DNA from: an uncultured Eisenbergiella sp.
GTDB lineage: Bacteria; Bacillota; Clostridia; Lachnospirales; Lachnospiraceae
Assembly: GCA_947626725.1 (NCBI GenBank)
Contig: CANQTI010000106.1
Coordinates: 1 to 6,655 of the forward strand
Direction: 5' to 3'
Length of the DNA stretch: 6,655 bases
Part shown: positions 1 to 6,289 of the stretch, piece after piece
Layout of the letters: each line of letters opens with the position of its first letter
How positions within the stretch are numbered: the stretch's first letter is position 1
Program-made: the position numbers and the translations under genes
The notes under the pieces: generated by a model
The model's database searches: none
Told to the model about the DNA's origin: nothing
Seen by the model: only the letters and a program-made list of their open reading frames with translations

Positions 1-201
1 CTGCATGCGTTAAAATACCATGCGGTGCACTTCCTGCTTCTGCACAACCATCCGAGCGGAGACGAGACGCCGAGCAGAGAAGATGCGGAAATTACAAAAA
101 GACTTGCCGAACTCGGGGATCTGATGCAGATCAGTCTGCTGGACCATATTATTTTGGGCCATGGGCGGTATTACAGTTTTCGGGAAGCAGGGTTTTTATA
201 A
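1..201 (+). CDS. radC: RadC family JAMM/MPN domain protein, C-terminal part (5' end outside window)
   Basis: The open frame from base 1 ends at TAA 199-201 and gives the last 66 residues of a RadC-family protein. Visible is the JAMM metal-binding pattern HxH-x7-S-x2-D: His15 and His17 in HNHPSGD, Ser25 and Asp28 in PSRED (numbered from the window start). It is followed by the family-typical LLDHIILG stretch and a YYSF ending. The upstream catalytic Glu and any helix-hairpin-helix region lie outside the window. JAMM domains usually bind zinc; RadC was once called a DNA repair protein, but its biochemical role is still unclear, so only the family assignment is firm. It lies 15 bases before mreB, the usual order in Firmicutes, and may be co-transcribed with it. 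The fragment shows no sign of damage. Confidence 0.93.
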   Translation: MHALKYHAVHFLLLHNHPSGDETPSREDAEITKRLAELGDLMQISLLDHIILGHGRYYSFREAGFL

Positions 202-216
202 GGAAGGAGAAAAGAG

Positions 217-1227
217 ATGCAGGGGAACGCATTTGGGATCGATCTGGGTACGAGCGAAATCAAGATTTACAGTCTGTCTGATGACTCGATCCTGATCGAA
301 AAGAACATGATCGCGATTGAAAACAAGAAAAATGTTTTCGCGTATGGGAATTCGGCCTACGAGATGTTTGAAAAGGCGCCGTCCAACATCCAGATCAGCC
401 ATCCGCTGACCTGCGGTGTCATTGCGGATATCAACAACATGGAGCAGCTCATCAGGCTTTTCATTTCCTATATTTCCAAAGGCAATCCCAGGCCTGCGGA
501 TTTTTACATTGCCGTTCCCACTGATATTACGGAAGTCGAAAAAAGAGCGTTTTATGATTTGATCCGTGACGCCAACGTAAAGGCCCGCAAAATTATGGTG
601 GTGGAAAAGGCCATTGCGGACGGACTCGGCATGGATATCGACGTGAAAAACTCCCAGGGCGTTCTGGTTGTAAACGTGGGATACGAAACCACGGAAATAT
701 CCCTGCTTTCTCTGGGCGGAATTGTTTTGAGCCGTCTGATCAAAACAGGCGGGCTCAAATTTGACGAGGCGATCCGCCAGGCCGTGCGAAAGGAATTCAA
801 CCTTCTGATCGGGCAGAAGACAGCGGAAAACATCAAAAAGTCCTTAGGCAGTCTGGAGAAGGAAGGAAGAGGGGCGCTGGTTTATGGAAGAGATATTGTC
901 ATCGGTCTGCCCGTGGAACGCGAAATTCCCACCGATCTGATCACCAGCTCCCTGCAGGAGCATTTTGACACGATCATTGACAGCGTAAAGGTGATCCTGG
1001 AGCGTACGCCTCCGGAGCTGGGGGCGGACATTTATCGTCACGGAATCTTCCTGACCGGCGGCGCGTCCCAGATTTCCCATCTGGCGGACCAGATTTCCGC
1101 CGCGACCGGCCTGAAAGTCAATCAGGCACAGCGGCCTGTGGAGAGCGTAGTGCTTGGGCTTTCCAGAGTATTGAAGGAAGAGCATTATAAGACCGTGGCT
1201 TATGTGATCGAGGGAATGAGTAAATGA
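217..1227 (+). CDS. mreB: MreB-like rod shape-determining actin homologue, divergent active site
   Basis: Full-length MreB of 336 residues, the usual family size. MreB is a bacterial actin that forms filaments under the membrane and guides the cell-wall elongation machinery. Visible are the phosphate-1 loop GIDLGT (residues 7-12), PSNI and GVIAD (56-71), ITEVEKRA (104-111), SLGGIV (165-170), the adenine-side region IGQKTAENIK (198-207), TPPEL (264-268) and the LTGG loop (279-282). The start is ATG 217 with GGAAGGAG at 202-209. Several key sites differ from standard MreB: the EEPMAAAIG segment reads EKAIADGLG, so the catalytic Glu position is Lys131; the phosphate-2 loop DIGGGT reads NVGYET (153-158); and the Leu-Phe membrane loop near residue 90 is missing. 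I recall similar MreB proteins from Lachnospiraceae, so this may be a clade trait. The family call is secure, but normal ATP hydrolysis is doubtful. mreC, mreD and PBP2 follow directly. Confidence 0.92.
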   Translation: MQGNAFGIDLGTSEIKIYSLSDDSILIEKNMIAIENKKNVFAYGNSAYEMFEKAPSNIQISHPLTCGVIADINNMEQLIRLFISYISKGNPRPADFYIAVPTDITEVEKRAFYDLIRDANVKARKIMVVEKAIADGLGMDIDVKNSQGVLVVNVGYETTEISLLSLGGIVLSRLIKTGGLKFDEAIRQAVRKEFNLLIGQKTAENIKKSLGSLEKEGRGALVYGRDIVIGLPVEREIPTDLITSSLQEHFDTIIDSVKVILERTPPELGADIYRHGIFLTGGASQISHLADQISAATGLKVNQAQRPVESVVLGLSRVLKEEHYKTVAYVIEGMSK

Positions 1228-2090
1228 GTCCTGTGATCAGGAGGAAACGAAAAAAAATACAGATTTCCGGCAGAACGCTGCTGATCGCGCTTTCCGTTCT
1301 GTGCGTTGCGCTGATGGCCTTTTCCTTTCGGACCGACGTATTTGAGGGCCCGCTGCGGGCCGTCGTGTCAAAGACGGTCATTCCGTTTCAGAAGGGAATC
1401 GCCGAAGTGGGCGGATATCTGTCCGAACGCTCCAGGGAGCTGACCCGGCTCCGCGATGTTCTGGCGGAGAATCAGGAGCTTCAGGAACAGATCGATGCGC
1501 TGACCCTGGAAAACAGTCAGCTTTTGCAGGACAGATATGAGCTTGACAATCTCAGAACACTGTTCAGCCTGGATCGGACATACAGCGATTACGACAAGAT
1601 CGGAGCGCGTATCATCGCCAGCGAATCCGGCAGCTGGTTTTATTCCTTTACGATAGACAAGGGGGAAAAAGACGGTGTTCGTGTGGACTGCAATGTGATG
1701 GCCGGCAGCGGGTTGGTGGGAAGAGTGATATCCGTTGGCCCCAATTATGCCAAGGTTCAGGCGATTATCTCGGATAATCACAATGTGAGCGCTACGGTCC
1801 TGGCCACTTCTGAAAACATGATCGTTTCCGGAGATCTGCAGTCCGTTCAGACGGATGGGCTGATCCGCTTCGGTCAGCTTTCTGATCCGGACGGAAAAGT
1901 TGCGCCGGGCGATAAAGTGGTCACCAGCGACATCAGCGACAAATATCTGCCCGGTATTCTGATCGGCTACATCAGTTCTGTCAGCACGGCGGCCGACAAC
2001 CTGACAAGATCCGGCTTCATTACGCCGGCGGCAGATTTTTCCCATCTGGAAGAAGTCCTGGTGATAACGGAACTGAAACAGCAGGGGTGA
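1224..2090 (+). CDS. mreC: Rod shape-determining protein MreC
   Basis: MreC of 288 residues, a normal length. It is a membrane-anchored extracytoplasmic protein that self-associates and binds MreD and PBP2, activating the elongation synthase. A basic cytoplasmic start (RRKRKK, residues 6-11) is followed by one membrane segment (about 18-36), a coiled coil (about 66-113, rich in Glu, Leu and Gln) and the two beta-barrel domains. Conserved features of the latter are IDKGEKDGV (144-152), GLVGRV (163-168), GD at 229-230 and YLPGILIG (241-248). ATG 1224 overlaps the mreB stop in an ATGA, with GAGGGA at 1210-1215 eight bases upstream, which points to translational coupling. The sequence is intact and ordinary for the family, and its neighbours on both sides fit. 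Confidence 0.96.
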   Translation: MSPVIRRKRKKIQISGRTLLIALSVLCVALMAFSFRTDVFEGPLRAVVSKTVIPFQKGIAEVGGYLSERSRELTRLRDVLAENQELQEQIDALTLENSQLLQDRYELDNLRTLFSLDRTYSDYDKIGARIIASESGSWFYSFTIDKGEKDGVRVDCNVMAGSGLVGRVISVGPNYAKVQAIISDNHNVSATVLATSENMIVSGDLQSVQTDGLIRFGQLSDPDGKVAPGDKVVTSDISDKYLPGILIGYISSVSTAADNLTRSGFITPAADFSHLEEVLVITELKQQG

Positions 2091-2106
2091 GGGGAAAGGA
2101 GTTTAC

Positions 2107-2640
2107 ATGAAAAAAGGGATCTTGGCCGCCCTGCTGATATTCTTTTTCTTTCTCCTGCAGACGGGCGTTTTGCGATGGTTCTCCTTCGGCAATATCATGC
2201 CCAATCTTCTTGTGATCCTGACGGCATCTTTGGGCTTCATGTGCGGAGAAAAGACGGGAATCCTCACAGGGTTTGTCTGCGGACTGCTTTCAGATCTGTA
2301 CGCAGTCTATGGCGGCGGAATGGTACAGGGCGATCTGCTGGGCTTTTATGCATTGTTATATATGCTGATCGGTTATGGGAACGGCCAGTTTAACGGCATG
2401 TTCTTTCCGGAAGAAATCAAATTTCCGCTGCTTTTGATCACGGTATCTGATCTGGCCCTGAATTTTGTCTGTTATATATTCCTGTTTCTGCTGCGTGCCA
2501 GGCTGGATATCGGGTATTATTTTCTTCATGTTATTTTGCCGGAGGCCACCTATACGCTGATCGTGTCTCTGGCGGTTTATCCGTTCCTGCTGTTTTGCGT
2601 AAGGCTGACGGAGCGGAAGGGAAGAGGGAGTACCGAATAA
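2107..2640 (+). CDS. mreD: Rod shape-determining protein MreD
   Basis: A very hydrophobic protein of 177 residues, typical for MreD, the integral membrane partner of MreC in the elongasome. About six membrane segments can be drawn, roughly residues 4-22, 31-46, 51-70, 77-90, 104-129 and 137-165. The pattern G-x2-G-L-x2-D around residues 59-63, followed by GDLLGFYALLYMLIGY (75-90), matches the conserved core of the family. MreD sequences vary a lot, so the position between mreC and PBP2 adds much of the certainty. The start is ATG 2107 with AAAGGAG at 2095-2101, five bases away. The C-terminal tail is basic (ERKGRG) and probably cytoplasmic. The stop lies one base before the PBP2 start. Confidence 0.93.
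   Translation: MKKGILAALLIFFFFLLQTGVLRWFSFGNIMPNLLVILTASLGFMCGEKTGILTGFVCGLLSDLYAVYGGGMVQGDLLGFYALLYMLIGYGNGQFNGMFFPEEIKFPLLLITVSDLALNFVCYIFLFLLRARLDIGYYFLHVILPEATYTLIVSLAVYPFLLFCVRLTERKGRGSTE
2625..2630 (+). promoter_or_regulatory. Ribosome binding site supporting the TTG start of PBP2
   Basis: AGGGAG lies 11 bases before TTG 2642, inside the end of mreD. In the PBP2 frame a stop (TGA 2606-2608) lies upstream, and no ATG or GTG occurs between it and base 2642. The next TTG (2654) would be 23 bases from this site. TTG 2642 is therefore the best start, and it keeps the basic stretch before the membrane anchor. The spacing is a little long, and translation is probably coupled to mreD. Confidence 0.6.
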
Positions 2641-2641
2641 A

Positions 2642-5545
2642 TTGCTGAATCGTTTGAAAAAACTGCAGATCAATTTCACAAACCTGCGGATCATTCTGCT
2701 GTATGCCGTCTTCATCGTTTCCGCCGTGATCCTGCTCCGCCGCGTATTCCAGCTGCAGATTGTGGAGGGCGCTGACAGACAGCGGGAATTTGAACTGAAG
2801 ATCCAGAAGGAACGCACGATTCCCAGCACACGCGGGAATATTTATGACTGCAACGGTGTTCTTCTGGCCTATAACGAGCTGTCCAATTCCGTTACAATCG
2901 AGGATGTCTACGAATCCGGCAGCGGCAAAAATGCACAGATCAACGCAACGCTGCAGACCGTGCTTTCCATCCTGAAGGAAAACGGCGAACAACCCAGTGT
3001 TTCCTTTAACATCTATCTGGATGAGGATGGCGCCTTCGCCTTTTCTCTTTCCGGGACGAGGCTTCAGCGTTTTCTGGCGGATGTCTACGGGCACACGAAG
3101 ATATCGGATCTGAAGGAGAAGGAAAAAATAGCCACAGCGGAAGAAGTCATAGAGTATCTGGCAGGGCCGAGCAGCTTTGGAATCGGCGTGTGGGAGGATC
3201 CGGAGAACCGTGAAAATTTCCTCATAGGAGAGGGCTATACGAAGGAAGAGCTGCTGGAAATCACGGCGATCCGATACGCGATGAAGCTGGTTTCTTTCCA
3301 GAAATATATCCCGGTTACCATCGCCACCCAGGTATCCGAAAAAACCGTGGCGAAGCTGAAAGAGAACAGCGATCACCTTCCCGGCATCGAAATCGCTTCC
3401 GATACGATTCGAAAATACAAAAACGGACCCTACTTTTCGCAGATCATCGGCTATACTGCCAGCATCTCCCCGGAGGAACTGGAGGCGCTGAACAGTGAGG
3501 AAGGGCTGGACGGTGTGGAAAAATTCCCCCGAAAGAAAACATACAGCTCCAGCGATGTGATCGGCAAGACCGGAATTGAGAGGACGATGGAGGAGTATCT
3601 GCAGGGCACGAAAGGCTATGAGAAGCTGTTCGTGGACAGATTGGGACGGGAATTGGAAGTCCTGGAGCAGGTGGAACCCCAGGCAGGCGGCAATGTCTAT
3701 CTCACAATAGATGCCGATTTGCAAATGGCCGTCTACGATATCCTCGAGAAGTTTGTCGCGGGTCTTCTCGTCGAGAAAATCATCAATGTCTACCAATATG
3801 ATACCACGAATGTTTCCAGCAAGGACTTGAAAATTCCTATCGTTGATGTATATAAAGCCTTGTTCTCCAACAATGTTATCGATCTTTCGCGCCTGGAAAG
3901 TGCGGCGGAAGGGACGGTTCAAGCGGAGGTTTATCAGGCATTTTTGAAAAAGCAGGAGGAGGTTTTTTCCGCTCTTTCCGAGGAACTGTTGGGAGAGCAG
4001 ACTACGCCCTACGGCGAATTGTCCAAAGAAATGCAGGACTATGAAAGCTTTATTCTGAGCAGCATTCTTTCGGCGGGCGGCCTTCTTTCCGGTGTGGACA
4101 CGGAGGATAAGGTTTATAAGAGCTGGGCCTCGGAACATTCCATCGGGATACGGGAATATCTGGAATACGCGGTTTCAAAGAACTGGATCGATATCACGCA
4201 GCTCTCCCTGAACGGCAAATATGCGGATTCGGGTGAGGTCTATGAGACGCTGATGGACTATGCCATGGAAAAGCTTCTGACGAACCGAACCTTTGACCGG
4301 AAGCTGTATCAGTATCTGGTGGAACAGGAGCGGATCTCGGGCCGTCAGATCTGCATGCTTCTGATAGAACAGGACCTGATCAATCCCTCCCAGAAACGTA
4401 TCGACGCCCTTCAAAACGGCACAGTGTCCTCCTTTTCCTTTATGGTGGAGCTGATCCATAATCTGGAGATCACGCCGGCGCAGCTGGCGCTGGATCCCTA
4501 TTCTGCCTCCTGTGTGATCACGGATGTGAATACAGGAGACGTAAAAGCGCTGGTGAGTTACCCCAGCTATGACAACAACCGTCTCGCGAACGGCATTGAC
4601 AGCGAATATTTCGCCTGGGTCAACAGTGACGAGAATCAGACGAAACCGATGTGGAACTACGCGACGCAGATGACCACGGCGCCGGGATCCACCTTCAAGA
4701 TGGTTTCCGCGACGGCGGCCCTGATGGAGGGAGTGGTGGGGCTCTCTGACCGGATCAATTGTCCGGGAATCTTCACCCGATTCGCGGACTATCAGCCCAG
4801 GTGCTGGCATCGGGCCGGACACGGGAATCTGACGATCTCCCAGGCCATCACCAACTCCTGCAACGTTTTCTTTTATGAGGTCGGGTATCAGCTCGGGATG
4901 GACGGCGATACTTACAATTCTGACCTGGGCGATGAAAAGCTGGCGCATTATGCGGACCTTTACGGCCTGACGGAAAAATCCGGCGTGGAGATCGAGGAAT
5001 CTTCTCCGCAGCTTTCCTCCGATCTGTCGGTCGCTTCCGCCATCGGCCAGGGCAGCAACAACTTCACCACGGTCGGACTGGCACGCTATGTCACTGCCGT
5101 GGCCAATAGCGGAACCTGTTTTAAACTGACGCTTCTGGATCAGGTGACCGATTATGCGGGCCATCTGCTCAAAGCCTATGGAGCACAGGTCCGCAACACG
5201 ATAGATCTGCCGGAAGCGTATTGGGATGCGATTCATACAGGCATGCGAGGCGTGGTGCAGGCCAAGCGGTATTATGACACCTTCCCCATTCACGTGGCCG
5301 GAAAAACCGGTACGGCGGAGGAAAATGCCCGCCGTCCCAATCATGGCCTGTTCGTGGGATATGCGCCCTATGAAGAGCCGGAGATATCGTTGGCGATCCG
5401 GATTGCCAACGGGTATTCCTCTGATTATGCAGCACAGATATCCAAACAGGTGCTCACTTACTATTACGATCTGGATGAAGATGGTTCACTGACAGAATCG
5501 CAGACCGCGCTGACCGTAGAGGAAGTCAACGGGGGCGGGGACTGA
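2642..5545 (+). CDS. mrdA: Elongation-type class B penicillin-binding protein 2, with a large insertion
   Basis: Peptidoglycan D,D-transpeptidase of the PBP2 (MrdA/PbpA) type, which crosslinks new side-wall peptidoglycan with RodA, MreC and MreD. A basic N-terminus and one membrane anchor (about residues 16-33) precede the dimer/pedestal domain, whose signature is TRGNIYD (63-69); IGKTGIE and LTID (354-357) follow. The transpeptidase domain has the full catalytic set: S683-T-F-K686, S739-C-N741 and K888-T-G890, so it should be active and bind beta-lactams. At 967 residues it is far longer than the usual 600-700. Most of the excess is a helical, acidic insertion at about residues 378-616, between LTID..LQ and the start of the transpeptidase core (VITDVNTGDVKALVSYPSYD, 625-644). 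I recall similar long PBP2 proteins in Lachnospiraceae. Cys707, Cys721, His727 and Cys740 may form a zinc site. The start is TTG, one base after the mreD stop. PBP3/FtsI is less likely given the mre context. Confidence 0.94.
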   Translation: MLNRLKKLQINFTNLRIILLYAVFIVSAVILLRRVFQLQIVEGADRQREFELKIQKERTIPSTRGNIYDCNGVLLAYNELSNSVTIEDVYESGSGKNAQINATLQTVLSILKENGEQPSVSFNIYLDEDGAFAFSLSGTRLQRFLADVYGHTKISDLKEKEKIATAEEVIEYLAGPSSFGIGVWEDPENRENFLIGEGYTKEELLEITAIRYAMKLVSFQKYIPVTIATQVSEKTVAKLKENSDHLPGIEIASDTIRKYKNGPYFSQIIGYTASISPEELEALNSEEGLDGVEKFPRKKTYSSSDVIGKTGIERTMEEYLQGTKGYEKLFVDRLGRELEVLEQVEPQAGGNVYLTIDADLQMAVYDILEKFVAGLLVEKIINVYQYDTTNVSSKDLKIPIVDVYKALFSNNVIDLSRLESAAEGTVQAEVYQAFLKKQEEVFSALSEELLGEQTTPYGELSKEMQDYESFILSSILSAGGLLSGVDTEDKVYKSWASEHSIGIREYLEYAVSKNWIDITQLSLNGKYADSGEVYETLMDYAMEKLLTNRTFDRKLYQYLVEQERISGRQICMLLIEQDLINPSQKRIDALQNGTVSSFSFMVELIHNLEITPAQLALDPYSASCVITDVNTGDVKALVSYPSYDNNRLANGIDSEYFAWVNSDENQTKPMWNYATQMTTAPGSTFKMVSATAALMEGVVGLSDRINCPGIFTRFADYQPRCWHRAGHGNLTISQAITNSCNVFFYEVGYQLGMDGDTYNSDLGDEKLAHYADLYGLTEKSGVEIEESSPQLSSDLSVASAIGQGSNNFTTVGLARYVTAVANSGTCFKLTLLDQVTDYAGHLLKAYGAQVRNTIDLPEAYWDAIHTGMRGVVQAKRYYDTFPIHVAGKTGTAEENARRPNHGLFVGYAPYEEPEISLAIRIANGYSSDYAAQISKQVLTYYYDLDEDGSLTESQTALTVEEVNGGGD
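3773..4489 (+). other. PBP2 insertion domain, residues about 378-616, unknown function
   Basis: Standard PBP2 proteins run from the LTID..LQ segment into the transpeptidase core within a few dozen residues. Here about 240 residues lie between them. The insertion looks mainly helical, is rich in Glu, Leu, Ser and Tyr, and has no membrane segment, so it should lie outside the cell next to the catalytic domain. I do not recognise it as a named domain. It contains at least two and perhaps three copies of a helical module with the core pattern N-x-I-D-(L/I)-(S/T), at residues 396-437, 499-540 and, weakly, 563-604. The frame is open throughout, so it is part of the protein rather than a separate element. 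The edges are approximate. Confidence 0.75.
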
Positions 5546-5558
5546 GGACGGAGGTTCA

Positions 5559-6242
5559 ATGAAAAATTCAGTCATCATAAAAAGTTACCGGGACGGTATT
5601 GCCGTTTATCTGGATGAGACGCTGGCGTTCGAGACGCTTATCTGCGATGTGCGGGATAAGTTTCGGGAGTCCTCCCGGTTTTTCGGGGACATGAAGGTGG
5701 CGGTTTCCTTTGAGGGGCGGCAGCTTTCCGGCGCGGAGGAGAACCGTCTGGTGGATGCCATCACCAGCAGCAGCAGCCTGCATGTGGTCTGCGTGGTGGG
5801 AAAGGACAGGGAGAAGGAGTCTCAGCTGAAGCAGTCGTTTGAGGCCTTTGAACGGTATTTTCCCAAGGCAGAGGGCGGAGACGGAAAGTTCTACCGGGGA
5901 AACCTCACCGGCGGACAAATTCTGGAAACGGAGGGCAGCATCGTCATCATCGGCAATGTGGAGGCCGGCTGCAGTGTGATCTCCACGAAGGATATCATCG
6001 TGCTGGGCGCTCTGTACGGCAGCGCTTACGCCGGCGGCAGCGGCGTGAATGGACATTTTATCGCAGCGCTTGAAATGGCTCCGCAGAAATTAAAGATCGG
6101 AGATTTCAAATACAAGTCAAAGGAGAAAACACACTGGCCTTTCAAAGCCAAAAAAGGACAGGCGCAGATCGCATGGGTGAAGGATAATCAGATACAAATG
6201 CAGGCCATTACCAATGAATTACTGAATGAACTGCCGTTATAA
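5559..6242 (+). CDS. minC: Septum site-determining protein MinC
   Basis: MinC of 227 residues, a normal length. It inhibits FtsZ polymerisation away from midcell and is brought to the membrane by MinD. The N-terminal FtsZ-binding domain covers about residues 1-100. The C-terminal beta-helix domain, used for dimerisation and MinD binding, begins near residue 115 and is recognised by GGQILETEGSIVIIG (118-132), IIVLGALYGSAYAGG (146-160) and the LKIGDF stretch (178-183). A short tail (IAWVKDNQI, 204-212) closes the protein, as in other clostridial MinC. The start is ATG 5559 with GGAGG at 5550-5554. The usual RSGQ motif reads TGGQ (117-120), and GDVNPGA reads GNVEAGC (132-138), so the MinD contact surface may differ. 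It lies 13 bases after the PBP2 gene and before minD, as expected for a shared operon. Confidence 0.92.
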   Translation: MKNSVIIKSYRDGIAVYLDETLAFETLICDVRDKFRESSRFFGDMKVAVSFEGRQLSGAEENRLVDAITSSSSLHVVCVVGKDREKESQLKQSFEAFERYFPKAEGGDGKFYRGNLTGGQILETEGSIVIIGNVEAGCSVISTKDIIVLGALYGSAYAGGSGVNGHFIAALEMAPQKLKIGDFKYKSKEKTHWPFKAKKGQAQIAWVKDNQIQMQAITNELLNELPL

Positions 6243-6276
6243 GGGCAGGCGTTTGGGGGACGAATAATTCATGACC

Positions 6277-6281
6277 GGAGG
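6277..6281 (+). promoter_or_regulatory. Ribosome binding site of minD
   Basis: GGAGG lies eight bases before ATG 6290 and fixes the minD start. The 47-base gap between minC and minD (6243-6289) is the longest non-coding stretch in the window. Beyond this site I see no convincing -35/-10 pair and no terminator with a T run in it, so read-through from minC is the simplest reading. Confidence 0.75.
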
Positions 6282-6289
6282 TTTTTTAC

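Noticed and set aside
1..216. Search for a promoter upstream of mreB within the end of radC
   Set aside because: A few A/T-rich hexamers occur, but none pairs with a good -35 at a suitable distance, so no promoter can be supported.
3745..3770. Inverted repeat CGAGAAG / CTTCTCG with a 12-base loop, plus a nearby TCGAGAA direct repeat (3744-3750 and 3771-3777), at the start of the PBP2 insertion
   Set aside because: A seven-base match inside coding sequence is expected by chance, and no target duplication or element end accompanies it.
2531..4138. A long open frame of 535 codons on the minus strand opposite the PBP2 gene
   Set aside because: It lies over the well-conserved PBP2 and mreD frames, its translation resembles no family I know, and shorter minus-strand frames occur opposite every gene here. 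It is best explained as a shadow of codon bias.
6231..6248. Small stem-loop (CTGCC / GGCAG) over the minC stop codon, considered as a terminator
   Set aside because: The stem is only five pairs with an eight-base loop, and no T run follows. It would be too weak to end transcription before minD.
6271..6273. ATG upstream of minD as an alternative start
   Set aside because: It lies 19 bases before ATG 6290, so it is out of frame with the MinD reading frame, and the GGAGG follows it.
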